A stretch of 64,000 nt of DNA from Halomonas nitroreducens (GTDB lineage: Bacteria; Pseudomonadota; Gammaproteobacteria; Pseudomonadales; Halomonadaceae): contig NZ_RXNS01000008.1 of the NCBI RefSeq assembly GCF_003966155.1, positions 1 through 64,000 of the forward strand. The letters run 5' to 3'. A program made the position numbers and the translations under genes. The notes beneath the pieces were generated by a model, which had not been told where the DNA came from, did no database searches, and saw nothing but the letters and a program-made list of their open reading frames with translations. Positions 7,874 through 16,941 of the stretch are shown here, piece after piece (positions within the stretch are counted from its first letter, which is position 1; every line of letters begins with the position of its first letter).

Positions 7874-8803
7874 TTAGTCCTGCTGGCTCAGGCTATAGAC
7901 ATAGGCGGCCACGAGGTGGACCTTGTCCTCGCCGATGTAGGCGGCCTGGGCCGGCATGTGACCATTGCGGCCGTTGCGCAGGGTCTGGCGGATGGCCTCG
8001 TCCAGCGGCTGGCCGGGCTGGCGATAGAGCCAGGCGTTGTCGGTCAGGTTGGGCGCGCCCAGGGCCTGGTTGCCGGTGCCATCGGGAGAGTGGCAGGCGG
8101 CACAGACGGAGGCGAAGACCGCCGCGCCCTGTTCGGCCCGCTCGGCATCCTCGGCCTGGCCGGACAGCGACAGCACGTGCTGGGTCAGGTTCTCGATGTT
8201 CTGCTCGCCGAGCTGCTGCCAGGAGGGCATCAGGCCGTTACGCCCATTGGTGAGGGTCTGGACGATGTTCTCCGGCGCGCCGCCATACAGCCAGGCGTCG
8301 TCGGTCAGGTTGGGGAAGCCGTAGCCGCCCTGGGCGTTGGAGCCGTGACAGATCGCGCAGTTGTTGAGGAAGATGCGCTCGGCCACCTGCATCGCCTCGG
8401 CGTCCTGGGCCAGCTCCGGGATGGGGACCTGCTGGTACTGCTCGAAGATCGGCGCGTAGCGCTCCTCGGCCTGGGCCACCTCCTGCTCCCACTGGCCTTC
8501 CTGGGTCCAGCCGAGCACGCCGGCGAAGTTGCCGAGGCCCGGGTAGAGCACCAGGTAGCCCAGCGCGAAGATCACGGTGCCCACGTAGAGCTGGAACCAC
8601 CAGCGCGGCAGCGGGTTGTCGTATTCCTCGATATCGTCGGCCGCATGACCGGTGGTCTCCACGTTGCCTTCGGCATCCGGGGTCTTGTCGGTCTTGCGGT
8701 TGGCGAAGAGCAGCCAGGCGCTGATGGCGATGGTGCCCAGCGTGATGACGATGATCCAGGCACTCCAGAAGCCGGAAAGGGAGTCACCCCAAAGATTGTT
8801 CAT
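7874..8803 (-). CDS. ccoP: cbb3-type cytochrome c oxidase subunit III, di-haem CcoP
   Basis: A 309-residue membrane-anchored di-haem cytochrome c that passes electrons from soluble cytochrome c to CcoO/CcoN. It has two hydrophobic segments near the N terminus (about 12-34 and 70-90), then two haem c sites: C149AIC152H153 with likely distal Met192, and C234AAC237H238 with likely distal Met283 (in GHMP). The order FixP_N domain then two cytochrome c domains, and the length, are normal for CcoP. It overlaps ccoQ by four bases and ends the structural operon. Confidence 0.97.
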   Translation of the reverse strand: MNNLWGDSLSGFWSAWIIVITLGTIAISAWLLFANRKTDKTPDAEGNVETTGHAADDIEEYDNPLPRWWFQLYVGTVIFALGYLVLYPGLGNFAGVLGWTQEGQWEQEVAQAEERYAPIFEQYQQVPIPELAQDAEAMQVAERIFLNNCAICHGSNAQGGYGFPNLTDDAWLYGGAPENIVQTLTNGRNGLMPSWQQLGEQNIENLTQHVLSLSGQAEDAERAEQGAAVFASVCAACHSPDGTGNQALGAPNLTDNAWLYRQPGQPLDEAIRQTLRNGRNGHMPAQAAYIGEDKVHLVAAYVYSLSQQD

Positions 8804-9012
8804 GTGTTCCTGTCTCCCTTGTCGTGTCGGGAATCGGCCTCTCGGGAGGCGTGCGTGTCACGGTTCGGCTGCTCATCCTCATCGGCGAAGGGCAGGTTGG
8901 CCGCTTCGTCGAAATCCGCCTTGCGGCGCTTCGAGTAGGCCCACAGGGTGAGCCCCACGAAGGCGATGATCAGCAGGCCGGTGATGATGCCGCGGACGGT
9001 CCCGATATCCAT
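8800..9012 (-). CDS. ccoQ: cbb3-type cytochrome oxidase subunit CcoQ
   Basis: A 70-residue single-helix protein: an N-terminal membrane span (about 5-27) followed by AYSKRRKADFDEAANLPF, the charged segment typical of CcoQ/FixQ, and an acidic tail. CcoQ stabilises the association of CcoP with the core complex. It starts two bases after the ccoO stop and overlaps ccoP by four bases, consistent with coupled translation. Confidence 0.93.
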   Translation of the reverse strand: MDIGTVRGIITGLLIIAFVGLTLWAYSKRRKADFDEAANLPFADEDEQPNRDTHASREADSRHDKGDRNT

Positions 9013-9014
9013 GG

Positions 9015-9623
9015 TCAGCGCGTGTCCTTGAGCACGGTGCCGAGTTGTTGCAGGTAGGCCACCAGGGCGGTGATCTCACGCTCGCCGCGCACCTCTTCCC
9101 CGGCACCGGCGATCTGCTCGTCGGTGTAGGGCACGCCCAGGGTGCGCATGGTGCGCATCTTGTCGGCGATATGCTCGCCGTCGAGGGTGTTCTCGAACAG
9201 CCACGGATAGGCCGGCATCACCGATTCCGGCACCACGTCACGCGGGTTGTAGAGGTGCGCACGGTGCCAGTCGTCACTGTAGCGACCGCCCACCCGGGCC
9301 AGGTCCGGCCCGGTACGCTTGGAGCCCCACAGGAAGTTGTGCTCGTAGACCGACTCGCCGGCCACGCTGTAGTGGCCGTAGCGCTCGGTCTCGGCGCGGA
9401 AGGGACGGATCATCTGCGAGTGGCAGCCGACGCAGCCTTCCCGGCGGTAGATGCCGCGGCCAGCCAGCTCCAGGGCGGACAGTGGCTTCAGTCCCTCGAC
9501 GGGTTCGGTCGTCTGCTTCTGGAAGAACAGCGGCACGACCTCGGCGAGGCCGCCGAAGCTGATCACCACCAGCACCAGTACGGAGAGCAGGCCGACGTTC
9601 TTTTCGACAATCTCGTGTCTCAT
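9015..9623 (-). CDS. ccoO: cbb3-type cytochrome c oxidase subunit II, mono-haem CcoO
   Basis: A 202-residue membrane-anchored cytochrome c. One N-terminal helix (about 10-34) anchors a periplasmic domain with haem site C64VGC67H68 in the family context [14 protein letters not shown], and likely distal ligand Met136 in [10 protein letters not shown]. Tyr and Trp motifs such as [10 protein letters not shown] are typical of FixO/CcoO. It transfers electrons from CcoP to the low-spin haem of CcoN. It lies 22 bases after ccoN and two bases before ccoQ. Confidence 0.97.
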   Translation of the reverse strand: MRHEIVEKNVGLLSVLVLVVISFGGLAEVVPLFFQKQTTEPVEGLKPLSALELAGRGIYRREGCVGCHSQMIRPFRAETERYGHYSVAGESVYEHNFLWGSKRTGPDLARVGGRYSDDWHRAHLYNPRDVVPESVMPAYPWLFENTLDGEHIADKMRTMRTLGVPYTDEQIAGAGEEVRGEREITALVAYLQQLGTVLKDTR

Positions 9624-9645
9624 TGGTGTTTCGTTCCCTGTTGGC

Positions 9646-11070
9646 TCAGGCGGACTGCGGAAGCGGCTGGCGGAGGCCTTCTTGACGACGCACGGTCATG
9701 AAGACGTTGAAGGCCATGATCAGCATGCCGGTCACCCAGCACAGGCCCCCGATCATCCGCACGATATAGCCCGGACCGCTGGCTTCCACGGACTCGACGA
9801 AGGTGTACATCAGGGTGCCGTCGGGGTTGACGGCGCGCCACATCAGGCCCTGCAGGATGCCGTTGACCCACATGGCGGCGATGTAGAGCACGGTGCCGAT
9901 GGTGGCCAGCCAGAAGTGCACGGCGATCAGGCTGACCGAGTACATCTCGGTGCGGCCGAACAGGCGCGGGATCAGGTGGTACATGGAGCCGATGGTGATC
10001 ATTGCCACCCAGCCCAGGGCCCCGGCGTGGACGTGGCCGATGGTCCAGTCGGTGTAGTGGGAGAGGGCATTGACCGTCTTGACCGCCATCATCGGGCCCT
10101 CGAAGGTCGACATGCCGTAGAAGGACAGGGCCACCACCAGGAAGCGCAGGGTCGGGTCGGTGCGCAGCTTATGCCAGGCGCCGGAGAGGGTCATCATGCC
10201 GTTGATCATGCCGCCCCAGCTCGGAGCCAGCAGGATGATCGACATGATCATGCCCAGCGACTGGGCCCAGTTGGGCAGGGCGGTGTAGTGCAGGTGGTGC
10301 GGGCCGGCCCACATGTAGACCATGATCAGCGCCCAGAAGTGGACGATGGACAGGCGATAGGAATAGACCGGGCGCTCGGCCTGCTTGGGCACGAAATAGT
10401 ACATCATCCCGAGGAAGCCGGCGGTCAGGAAGAAGCCCACCGCGTTGTGGCCGTACCACCACTGGGTCATCGCATCGATCGCCCCGGAGTAGATCGAGAT
10501 GGAGTACATGGCGGAGACGGGAATGGCGGCGTTGTTGACGATGTGCAGCACCGCCACGGTGAGGATGAAGGCGGCGAAGAACCAGTTGGCCACGTAGATG
10601 TGGGAGGTCTTGCGCAGCTTGATGGTGCCCAGGAAGACAATGGCATAGCTGATCCACACGACGGCGATCAGGATGTTGATCGGCCACTCGAGCTCGGCAT
10701 ATTCCTTGGTGGTGGTGTAGCCCATGGGCAGGGTCACCACCGCCGAGAGGATCACGGCCTGCCAGCCCCAGAAGGTGAAGGCGGCGAGCTTGTCCGAGAA
10801 GAGGCGAGTCTGGCAGGTACGCTGCACCACGTAGTAGGACGTGGCGAACAGCGCGGACCCGCCGAAGGCGAAGATCACGGCGTTGGTGTGGAGGGGGCGC
10901 AGGCGGCCGAAGCTCGTCCATGGCAGTCCCAGGTTCAGTTCCGGCCATACCAGCTGTGCGGCAATGATGACACCGAGGGACATGCCCACGATGCCCCACA
11001 CCACAGTCATGATCGCGAACTGCCGAACTACCTTGTAATTGTAGGTCGGGTGTTCAAGTGCTGTGTTCAT
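9646..11070 (-). CDS. ccoN: cbb3-type cytochrome c oxidase catalytic subunit I, CcoN
   Basis: The 474-residue catalytic subunit of the high-affinity cbb3 terminal oxidase, which reduces oxygen to water and pumps protons. Twelve or more membrane helices are evident. The metal ligands are present: His61 and His348 for low-spin haem b, His346 for the high-spin haem, and His208, His258 and His259 for CuB, with GHVH at 345-348. The helix around YGMSTFEGP carries the Tyr expected to crosslink to a CuB His. The start at 11070 gives the usual family length; upstream in-frame codons extend into the FNR promoter region and are rejected. Confidence 0.97.
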   Translation of the reverse strand: MNTALEHPTYNYKVVRQFAIMTVVWGIVGMSLGVIIAAQLVWPELNLGLPWTSFGRLRPLHTNAVIFAFGGSALFATSYYVVQRTCQTRLFSDKLAAFTFWGWQAVILSAVVTLPMGYTTTKEYAELEWPINILIAVVWISYAIVFLGTIKLRKTSHIYVANWFFAAFILTVAVLHIVNNAAIPVSAMYSISIYSGAIDAMTQWWYGHNAVGFFLTAGFLGMMYYFVPKQAERPVYSYRLSIVHFWALIMVYMWAGPHHLHYTALPNWAQSLGMIMSIILLAPSWGGMINGMMTLSGAWHKLRTDPTLRFLVVALSFYGMSTFEGPMMAVKTVNALSHYTDWTIGHVHAGALGWVAMITIGSMYHLIPRLFGRTEMYSVSLIAVHFWLATIGTVLYIAAMWVNGILQGLMWRAVNPDGTLMYTFVESVEASGPGYIVRMIGGLCWVTGMLIMAFNVFMTVRRQEGLRQPLPQSA

Positions 11071-11104
11071 GTCAGGTTCCCATCGAACGCGGTTTGGGGG
11101 TAGC

Positions 11105-11153
11105 CCGCGGCATTCTGCCCCGAGTCGACCGCCCGCAGGATGATGTAGGTCAA
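11105..11153 (-). promoter_or_regulatory. FNR-activated promoter of the ccoNOQP operon
   Basis: The 14-mer at 11140-11153 reads TTGACCTACATCAT on the minus strand and matches TTGAT-N4-ATCAA at 8 of 10 positions. CAGAAT at 11117-11112 is a fair -10. A transcription start near 11105 puts the box centre at -41.5, and the leader would be about 35 bases before the ccoN ATG. The geometry equals that seen at hemN, which makes chance less likely. Confidence 0.7.
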
Positions 11154-11234
11154 TAACCACCTCGGATTCTAGCGCAGGCCTGCCTCAAGCTGAACTAGCG
11201 AATGGATGGAATCGTGAACGAAAGGAGCCCTTGA

Positions 11235-11957
11235 ATGTCCGACTACTCTTATCAATCTTTGCCCCTTGTCGATGGGGAAAGGCTGGGGCAATACCTGTGT
11301 GAAGGTGCTGAGGGAGGCTGGGACATCGACGACCTGGGGGCCGTGCAAGTCCAGGGCGATGGACGCACGGGGCGCCTGCTGTTGACCCATGGCGCCGGGG
11401 CCGGACAGGACAGTGCCTTCCTCGTGACCCTGCGTCGGGAGCTGGCCGATGCCGGCGTACAGACGCTGGCGATCGAGTTCGACTACCTGCGTCGCATGCG
11501 CGAGGAAGGGCGGCGCCGTCCCCCTCCCCGCGTCGATCGGCTGGTCGACGAGCTGGCCCGCTGGTGCGACAGTGTGTCACACCGGCTGTCCACACCGCTG
11601 TGGCTCGGAGGCAAGTCGATGGGTGGCCGCGTGGCCAGCCTGCTGGCGGCCCGCGAGAGCGTCGCGGGACTCGTGCTCTGCGGCTATCCCTTCCATCCCC
11701 CGCGAAAGCCCGAATCCCTGCGCCTCGACCACTGGCCTTCGCTGGCCTGTCCGACACTGGTGGTGCAGGGCAGTCGCGACCCCTTCGGCACCCGCGCGGA
11801 GGTGGACGGCTATACCTTGCCGCCCTGTGCCGAGGTGCACTGGCTGGAGGACGGCGATCACGACTGGAAACCCCGCCGGAGCTCGGGACGCGATCAGGCC
11901 GACTTGTTGCGCGAGGGCGCACAATGCATTGCCGCCTTCATGACCCGCCATCAGTGA
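11235..11957 (+). CDS. Alpha/beta hydrolase family protein (KANL3/Tex30-like)
   Basis: A 240-residue cytoplasmic protein with the small alpha/beta hydrolase fold. LLLTHGAGAGQDS is the oxyanion-hole strand-loop, GGKSMGGR at about 127-134 is the nucleophile elbow with the serine, QGSRDPFG holds the acid and DGDHDWKP the histidine. This pattern matches the uncharacterised dienelactone hydrolase-like family related to Tex30/KANL3. The substrate cannot be predicted. The start has AAAGGAG seven bases upstream. The gene is divergent from ccoN and followed by the tRNA cluster. Confidence 0.8.
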   Translation: MSDYSYQSLPLVDGERLGQYLCEGAEGGWDIDDLGAVQVQGDGRTGRLLLTHGAGAGQDSAFLVTLRRELADAGVQTLAIEFDYLRRMREEGRRRPPPRVDRLVDELARWCDSVSHRLSTPLWLGGKSMGGRVASLLAARESVAGLVLCGYPFHPPRKPESLRLDHWPSLACPTLVVQGSRDPFGTRAEVDGYTLPPCAEVHWLEDGDHDWKPRRSSGRDQADLLREGAQCIAAFMTRHQ

Positions 11958-12035
11958 CCCTCGGTGTCGGCCCAAGTGGATGAATCCTTGTGGATTCCCC
12001 GGCGCGGACAAAGTGGGATCAGGTAAAAAAACGCG

Positions 12036-12063
12036 TTGACAATGACCGCGGTCCCTGTAGAAT
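12036..12063 (+). promoter_or_regulatory. Promoter of the tRNA-Val/Asp cluster
   Basis: TTGACA at 12036-12041 and TAGAAT at 12058-12063 are separated by 16 bases and followed by a GC-rich discriminator (GCAGCGCC). This is a strong sigma-70 promoter of the stringently controlled kind usual for stable RNA. The first tRNA begins about 12 bases beyond the expected start of transcription. Confidence 0.85.
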
Positions 12064-12081
12064 GCAGCGCCACGTGACCGG

Positions 12082-12157
12082 GGGTGGTTAGCTCAGCTGG
12101 GAGAGCACCAGCCTTACAAGCTGGGGGTCACAGGTTCGATCCCTGTACCACCCACCA
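12082..12157 (+). tRNA. tRNA-Val (anticodon TAC)
   Basis: A 76-base cloverleaf with acceptor GGGTGGT/ACCACCC, discriminator A and encoded CCA. The anticodon stem CCAGC/GCTGG carries loop CTTACAA, so the anticodon is TAC (valine, GTA and GTG codons). GGTTCGATC is the T-loop. First gene of a five-tRNA transcript. Confidence 0.97.
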
Positions 12158-12196
12158 TTGCCCAGGCAATGCCCGATCATGTCGCAGAGACGCTGC

Positions 12197-12273
12197 GGAC
12201 CGGTAGTTCAGTTGGTTAGAATGCCGGCCTGTCACGCCGGAGGTCGCGGGTTCGAGTCCCGTCCGGTCCGCCA
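12197..12273 (+). tRNA. tRNA-Asp (anticodon GTC), copy 1
   Basis: A 77-base tRNA with acceptor GGACCGG/CCGGTCC, discriminator G and encoded CCA. The anticodon loop CTGTCAC gives GTC (aspartate). It is very close to the E. coli tRNA-Asp sequence. Identical in sequence to the copies at 12299 and 12489. Confidence 0.97.
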
Positions 12274-12298
12274 ACGTTTTTGCACCGCATCATCTTGC

Positions 12299-12375
12299 GG
12301 ACCGGTAGTTCAGTTGGTTAGAATGCCGGCCTGTCACGCCGGAGGTCGCGGGTTCGAGTCCCGTCCGGTCCGCCA
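12299..12375 (+). tRNA. tRNA-Asp (anticodon GTC), copy 2
   Basis: The second identical copy of the tRNA-Asp gene, 25 bases after the first, with the same anticodon GTC and encoded CCA. The spacers between copies differ, so only the tRNA body is conserved. Confidence 0.97.
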
Positions 12376-12408
12376 CGATGACGCACACAATCTATTGCAG
12401 TAACGCGT

Positions 12409-12485
12409 GGGCGATTAGCTCAGTTGGTTAGAGCACCAGCCTCACATGCTGGGGGTCACTGGTTCGAGTCCAGTATCGCCCACCA
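12409..12485 (+). tRNA. tRNA-Val (anticodon CAC)
   Basis: A 77-base tRNA with acceptor GGGCGAT/ATCGCCC, discriminator A and encoded CCA. The anticodon stem CCAGC/GCTGG with loop CTCACAT gives CAC, reading GTG valine codons, which are frequent in this GC-rich genome. It complements the TAC isoacceptor earlier in the same transcript. Confidence 0.96.
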
Positions 12486-12488
12486 CGC

Positions 12489-12565
12489 GGACCGGTAGTT
12501 CAGTTGGTTAGAATGCCGGCCTGTCACGCCGGAGGTCGCGGGTTCGAGTCCCGTCCGGTCCGCCA
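12489..12565 (+). tRNA. tRNA-Asp (anticodon GTC), copy 3
   Basis: The third identical tRNA-Asp gene, starting only three bases after the CCA of tRNA-Val(CAC). It is the last gene of the cluster and is followed 17 bases later by a strong terminator hairpin. Confidence 0.97.
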
Positions 12566-12582
12566 TCTGCAAACGAATTCGA

Positions 12583-12613
12583 AAGCCTCGAGTCCTAGGA
12601 CTCGGGGCTTTTT
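12583..12613 (+). terminator. Rho-independent terminator of the tRNA cluster
   Basis: A 13-bp stem, AAGCCTCGAGTCC paired with GGACTCGGGGCTT around a two-base TA centre, runs into a five-T tract at 12609-12613. It ends the Val-Asp-Asp-Val-Asp transcript before fadH. Confidence 0.9.
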
Positions 12614-12729
12614 CGCGTTGGGCCCCGAATCGGCTATCCTCGACGAGCGGGTGCTTGCCCTTTGCGCATGTCGGCTAGCTATCATACAGTTGTTTGAAAC
12701 TTGGTCGCCCGACAGCGAGGACTCAGATC

Positions 12730-14742
12730 GTGAACGCCTTTCCTAACCTGCTTCGCCCCCTCGAGCTGGGGCACCTGACCCTGCCCAATCGCGTGTTGAT
12801 GGGCTCGATGCACACCAACCTGGAGGAGGCTCCGGAGGGGTTCGCGCGCCTGGCCGCCTTCTACGCCGAGCGTGCCCGGCAGGGGGTCGGGCTGATCGTC
12901 ACGGGGGGGATCGCCCCCAATGCGGAAGGGGCAGTCTTCCAGGGGGCGGCGACCCTGGAGCATGCCGGTCAGGTGGGCGACCACCGCCGGGTCACCGGCG
13001 CCGTGCATGACGAGGGCGGCCGGATCTGCCTGCAGATCCTGCACGCCGGCCGCTATGCCTATTCTCCGGCCCTGGTCGCCCCCTCGCCGATCCGCGCGCC
13101 GATCAACCCCCGCGAGCCCCGCGAGCTCAGCGCCACGGAGGTCGCGGGGCAGATCGACGACTACGTGCGCTGCGCTTCCCTGGCGCGGGAGGCCGGCTAC
13201 GACGGTGTCGAGGTGATGGGGTCCGAGGGCTACCTGATCAACCAGTTCGTCTGTCGGCGGACCAATCATCGCCAGGACGCCTGGGGCGGCGCCTTCGACA
13301 ACCGCATCCGCTTCCCGGTGGAGATCGTGCGGCGCATGCGCGAGGCGCTGGGCCCGGACTTCCTGATCATCTTTCGCCTGTCGATGATCGATCTGGTGGA
13401 GGAGGGCAGCACCTTTGATGAGGTGGTGGCCCTGGGGCGCGCCATCGAGGCCGCTGGTGCGGATGTCATCAACACCGGTATCGGCTGGCACGAGGCTCGG
13501 GTCCCGACCATCGTCACCAGCGTGCCACGGGCGGCCTTCAGTGAGGTGACCCGGCGCATGAAGGCCGAGCTAAGGGTGCCGCTGATCACCACCAACCGCA
13601 TCAACATGCCAGAGGTGGCAGAGCGGGTGCTTGCCGAGGGGCATGCCGACATGGTGTCCATGGCGCGCCCCTTCCTGGCCGACCCGGCCTGGGTCGCCAA
13701 GGCTCGGGAAGGCCGCGAGGCCGAGATCAACACCTGCATCGCCTGCAACCAGGCCTGCCTGGATCACACCTTCCAGGGCAAGCTGACCTCCTGCCTGGTC
13801 AATCCGCGGGCCTGTCACGAGACCGAGCTGACCATCGCGCCGGCCGCCGAGCCGCGGGCCGTTGCCGTGGTCGGGGGCGGGCCGGCGGGACTCGCCGCCG
13901 CGGTCACGGCCGCCGGTCGCGGGCACGCCGTCACCCTGTTCGAGCGTCAGTCGATGCTCGGCGGACAGTTCAACTACGCCCGGCGCATTCCCGGCAAGGA
14001 GGAATTTGACGAGACCCTGCGCTACTACCAGGTGATGCTCGACAAGCACGCCGTCACCGTGCGCGTCGGCGTGGAGCCCAGCCTCCACGACCTCCAGGCC
14101 TTCGACGAGGTGATCCTGGCCACCGGGGTGCGGCCACGGTCTCTCGACCTGCCGGGCATCGACCATCCCAAGGTGCTCTCCTATCCGATGGCCATCATGC
14201 ATCCCGAGCGGATCGGCGCCCGCGTGGCCATCATCGGCGCCGGCGGCATCGGCTTCGACGTGGCGGAGCTGTTGACCCATGCGGGCCACCCGGCCCTCGA
14301 CACCGAGGTCTGGTGTGATGAATGGGGCGTGGACCTCTCCGTGAGCTCACCGGGCGGGCTGCGCGAGCCGCAGCGTCCTCCGGTGCCGCGCCGGGTCACC
14401 CTGCTGCAGCGCAAGACCTCCAAGCCCGGCAAGGGGCTCGGCACTTCCACGGGCTGGGTGCATCGCGCCTCGCTGCGTCATCGCGGCGTGGAGGCCCTGG
14501 CGGGCTGCGAGTACGTGGGGATCGACGACGCGGGGCTGCATATCCGCCTCGACGGCGTGCCGCGCCTGCTCAAGGTCGACACGGTGGTGGTCTGTGCCGG
14601 CCAGGAATCGGTCCGCGACTGGCTGGAACCGCTGCGCGAGGCCGGCGTGTCGGTGCACCTCATCGGCGGCGCTCTGGAGCCCGCGGAGCTCGATGCCAAG
14701 CGGGCGATCGATCAGGGCACCCGGCTGGGGGCCTCTCTCTAG
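12730..14742 (+). CDS. fadH: 2,4-dienoyl-CoA reductase (NADPH), FadH
   Basis: A 670-residue iron-sulfur flavoenzyme that reduces 2,4-dienoyl-CoA during beta-oxidation of unsaturated fatty acids. The N-terminal old-yellow-enzyme TIM barrel begins with NRVLMGSMHTNLEE and includes GYDGVEVMGSEGYLINQF. The 4Fe-4S ligands follow in CIACNQACLDHTF and the later SCLVNP. The C-terminal part has the FAD-binding VVGGGPAGLAAA and NADP-binding IIGAGGIGFD motifs. The sequence matches E. coli FadH closely along its length. The GTG start at 12730 is chosen for length and the GAGGA upstream; an ATG 36 bases earlier is unlikely. Confidence 0.95.
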   Translation: MNAFPNLLRPLELGHLTLPNRVLMGSMHTNLEEAPEGFARLAAFYAERARQGVGLIVTGGIAPNAEGAVFQGAATLEHAGQVGDHRRVTGAVHDEGGRICLQILHAGRYAYSPALVAPSPIRAPINPREPRELSATEVAGQIDDYVRCASLAREAGYDGVEVMGSEGYLINQFVCRRTNHRQDAWGGAFDNRIRFPVEIVRRMREALGPDFLIIFRLSMIDLVEEGSTFDEVVALGRAIEAAGADVINTGIGWHEARVPTIVTSVPRAAFSEVTRRMKAELRVPLITTNRINMPEVAERVLAEGHADMVSMARPFLADPAWVAKAREGREAEINTCIACNQACLDHTFQGKLTSCLVNPRACHETELTIAPAAEPRAVAVVGGGPAGLAAAVTAAGRGHAVTLFERQSMLGGQFNYARRIPGKEEFDETLRYYQVMLDKHAVTVRVGVEPSLHDLQAFDEVILATGVRPRSLDLPGIDHPKVLSYPMAIMHPERIGARVAIIGAGGIGFDVAELLTHAGHPALDTEVWCDEWGVDLSVSSPGGLREPQRPPVPRRVTLLQRKTSKPGKGLGTSTGWVHRASLRHRGVEALAGCEYVGIDDAGLHIRLDGVPRLLKVDTVVVCAGQESVRDWLEPLREAGVSVHLIGGALEPAELDAKRAIDQGTRLGASL

Positions 14743-14871
14743 GAGTGGCCGTTACGTCGAGGCGTGAAAATCTGTACAGGTTTCAACGAAACGCTTCCCG
14801 CCTTCGGGGTTCATAGGAAGTAGTAGCACGATGCGTTGAAGTCCCAGGACCCCTTCGTCCGATCGAGCTGA

Positions 14872-14881
14872 CTACGCTGAA
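14872..14881 (+). promoter_or_regulatory. Candidate sigma-S -10 element of the prkA operon
   Basis: CTACGCTGAA at 14872-14881 fits the extended -10 preferred by RpoS (CTAYRCTTAA) at nine of ten positions and lies 65 bases before prkA. E. coli yeaGH is known to depend on RpoS, which makes this worth noting. There is no clear -35, and the element is short, so confidence is low. The rest of the 14743-14945 gap holds no gene. Confidence 0.35.
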
Positions 14882-14945
14882 GCTACCGACGCCGGCTGGC
14901 AGGTTGGTCCGTCAGGCCGGAGCTCCGGGCTTTAAGGAGGCATCG

Positions 14946-16868
14946 ATGAGCATCTTCGATCATGTGCAGAACCGCTATGAACGTATCCAGCAGGAGGAAA
15001 TGAGCCTGCAGGAGTATCTGGAACTCTGCCGTGAGGACCCCTCGGCCTATGCCAGCTCTTCAGAGCGCATGCTGGAGGCCATCGGCGAGCCGGAGGTCAT
15101 CGACACGGCCAAGGATCCGCGCCTGTCACGGATCTTCTCCAACAAGGTGATTCGGCGCTATCCGGCGTTCTCCGAGTTCTATGGCATGGAGGAGGCGATC
15201 GAGCAGATCGTTGCCTACTTCCGTCATGCTGCCCAGGGACTCGAGGAGAAGAAGCAGATCCTCTACCTGCTCGGTCCTGTGGGGGGCGGCAAGTCGTCCC
15301 TGGCCGAGCGGCTCAAGCTGCTGATGGAGCACATTCCTTTCTATGCCATCAAGGACTCTCCGGTGCAGGAGTCCCCGCTGGGGCTGTTCTCGCCGGAGCA
15401 TGACGGCGAATTGCTCGAGAAGGAATATGGCATTCCCCAGCGCTGCCTGAAGAGCGTGATGTCGCCTTGGGCCGCCAAGCGGCTCAAGGAGTACGGCGGG
15501 GATATCACCAAGTTTCGGGTGGTGCGTCTCTACCCCTCGCGGCTTAACCAGATCGCGGTCTCCAAGACCGAGCCCGGTGACGAGAACAACCAGGATATCT
15601 CCTCGTTGGTCGGCAAGGTGGACATTCGCCAGCTGGAGCTTTACTCCCAGGACGACCCCGATGCCTACAGCTTCTCCGGTGGCCTGTGCAAGGCCAACCA
15701 GGGGCTGATGGAGTTCGTCGAGATGTTCAAGGCGCCGATCAAGGTGCTGCACCCGCTGCTCACCGCGACCCAGGAGGGCAACTACAACCCCACCGAGGGC
15801 ATGGGGGCCATCCCCTTCGACGGCATCGTCCTGGCGCACTCCAACGAGAGCGAGTGGCAGACCTTCCGCAACAACCGCAACAACGAGGCCTTCCTCGATC
15901 GGGTCTACATCGTCAAGGTGCCGTATTGCCTGAGGGTCACCGAGGAAATCAACATCTACAAGAAGCTTCTCGAGCACTCTACGCTGGCCGAGGCGCCCTG
16001 TGCGCCGGACACCCTGCGCATGCTGGCCCAGTTCTCGGTGCTCTCGCGCCTCAAGGAGCCGGAGAACTCGAGCATCTACTCCAAGATGCGGGTCTATGAC
16101 GGCGAGAACCTCAAGGACACCGATCCCAAGGCCAAGTCGATCCAGGAGTACCGCGACGCCGCCGGGGTCGACGAGGGCATGGACGGGCTCTCCACCCGTT
16201 TCGCCTTCAAGATCCTCGCCAAGGTGTTCAACTTCGACAATGTCGAGGTGGCCGCCAACCCCGTGCACTTGCTCTACGTCCTCGAGCAGCGCCTCGAGCA
16301 GGAGCAGTTGCCCAAGGAGGCCTTCGAGCGCTACCTGCGCTTCATCAAGGAGTTCCTGGCGCCGCGTTACGTGGACTTCATCGGCAAGGAGATCCAGACG
16401 GCCTACCTGGAATCCTATTCCGAGTATGGCCAGAACATCTTCGACCGCTACGTGACCTATGCCGACTTCTGGATCCAGGATCAGGAGTACCGGGACCCGG
16501 AGACCGGCGAGCTGTTCAACCGCCAGTCTCTCAACGAGGAGCTGGAGAAGATCGAGAAACCGGCCGGCATCTCCAATCCCAAGGACTTTCGTCACGAGGT
16601 GGTCAACTTCGTGCTGCGGGCCCGGGCCCAGAACAACGGCATGAACCCGAGCTGGCAGTCCTACGAGAAGCTGCGCGGCGTGATCGAGCACAAGATGTTC
16701 GCCAACACCGAGGAGCTGCTGCCGGTCATCTCCTTCAACGCCAAGGCCTCGACGGCCGACCAGAAGAAGCACGAGGACTTCGTGGCCCGCATGGTCGACC
16801 GCGGCTACACCGAGAAGCAGGTGCGGCTGCTCTCCGAGTGGTACCTGAGGGTGCGCAAGTCGCAGTAG
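14946..16868 (+). CDS. prkA: PrkA-family serine protein kinase (YeaG)
   Basis: A 640-residue cytoplasmic protein of the PrkA/YeaG family, close to the 644 residues of E. coli YeaG. An N-terminal AAA+ domain carries Walker [10 protein letters not shown] at 110-118, and the C-terminal PrkA domain has the kinase-like region. In enterobacteria YeaG with YeaH acts in nitrogen starvation and stress responses; whether these proteins are kinases, AAA+ ATPases or proteases is debated. The start at 14946 has AAGGAGG seven bases upstream. It is the first gene of a prkA-yeaH-spoVR operon. Confidence 0.93.
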   Translation: MSIFDHVQNRYERIQQEEMSLQEYLELCREDPSAYASSSERMLEAIGEPEVIDTAKDPRLSRIFSNKVIRRYPAFSEFYGMEEAIEQIVAYFRHAAQGLEEKKQILYLLGPVGGGKSSLAERLKLLMEHIPFYAIKDSPVQESPLGLFSPEHDGELLEKEYGIPQRCLKSVMSPWAAKRLKEYGGDITKFRVVRLYPSRLNQIAVSKTEPGDENNQDISSLVGKVDIRQLELYSQDDPDAYSFSGGLCKANQGLMEFVEMFKAPIKVLHPLLTATQEGNYNPTEGMGAIPFDGIVLAHSNESEWQTFRNNRNNEAFLDRVYIVKVPYCLRVTEEINIYKKLLEHSTLAEAPCAPDTLRMLAQFSVLSRLKEPENSSIYSKMRVYDGENLKDTDPKAKSIQEYRDAAGVDEGMDGLSTRFAFKILAKVFNFDNVEVAANPVHLLYVLEQRLEQEQLPKEAFERYLRFIKEFLAPRYVDFIGKEIQTAYLESYSEYGQNIFDRYVTYADFWIQDQEYRDPETGELFNRQSLNEELEKIEKPAGISNPKDFRHEVVNFVLRARAQNNGMNPSWQSYEKLRGVIEHKMFANTEELLPVISFNAKASTADQKKHEDFVARMVDRGYTEKQVRLLSEWYLRVRKSQ

Positions 16869-16941
16869 CCCGTCGTGGCGGTCAGCCGCGGCGGCCCCCG
16901 CCGCCGCGGTGCCCGGGCGAGTCGCATCCAAGGAGGTCTGC

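Noticed and set aside
12692..12700. GTTTGAAAC before fadH as a PsrA or FadR operator
   Set aside because: The half sites are in the wrong order for PsrA and too short; no 17-base FadR palindrome is visible.
14890..14915. TGGCAGGTTGG before prkA as a sigma-54 promoter
   Set aside because: The -12 GC element is absent at the required spacing.
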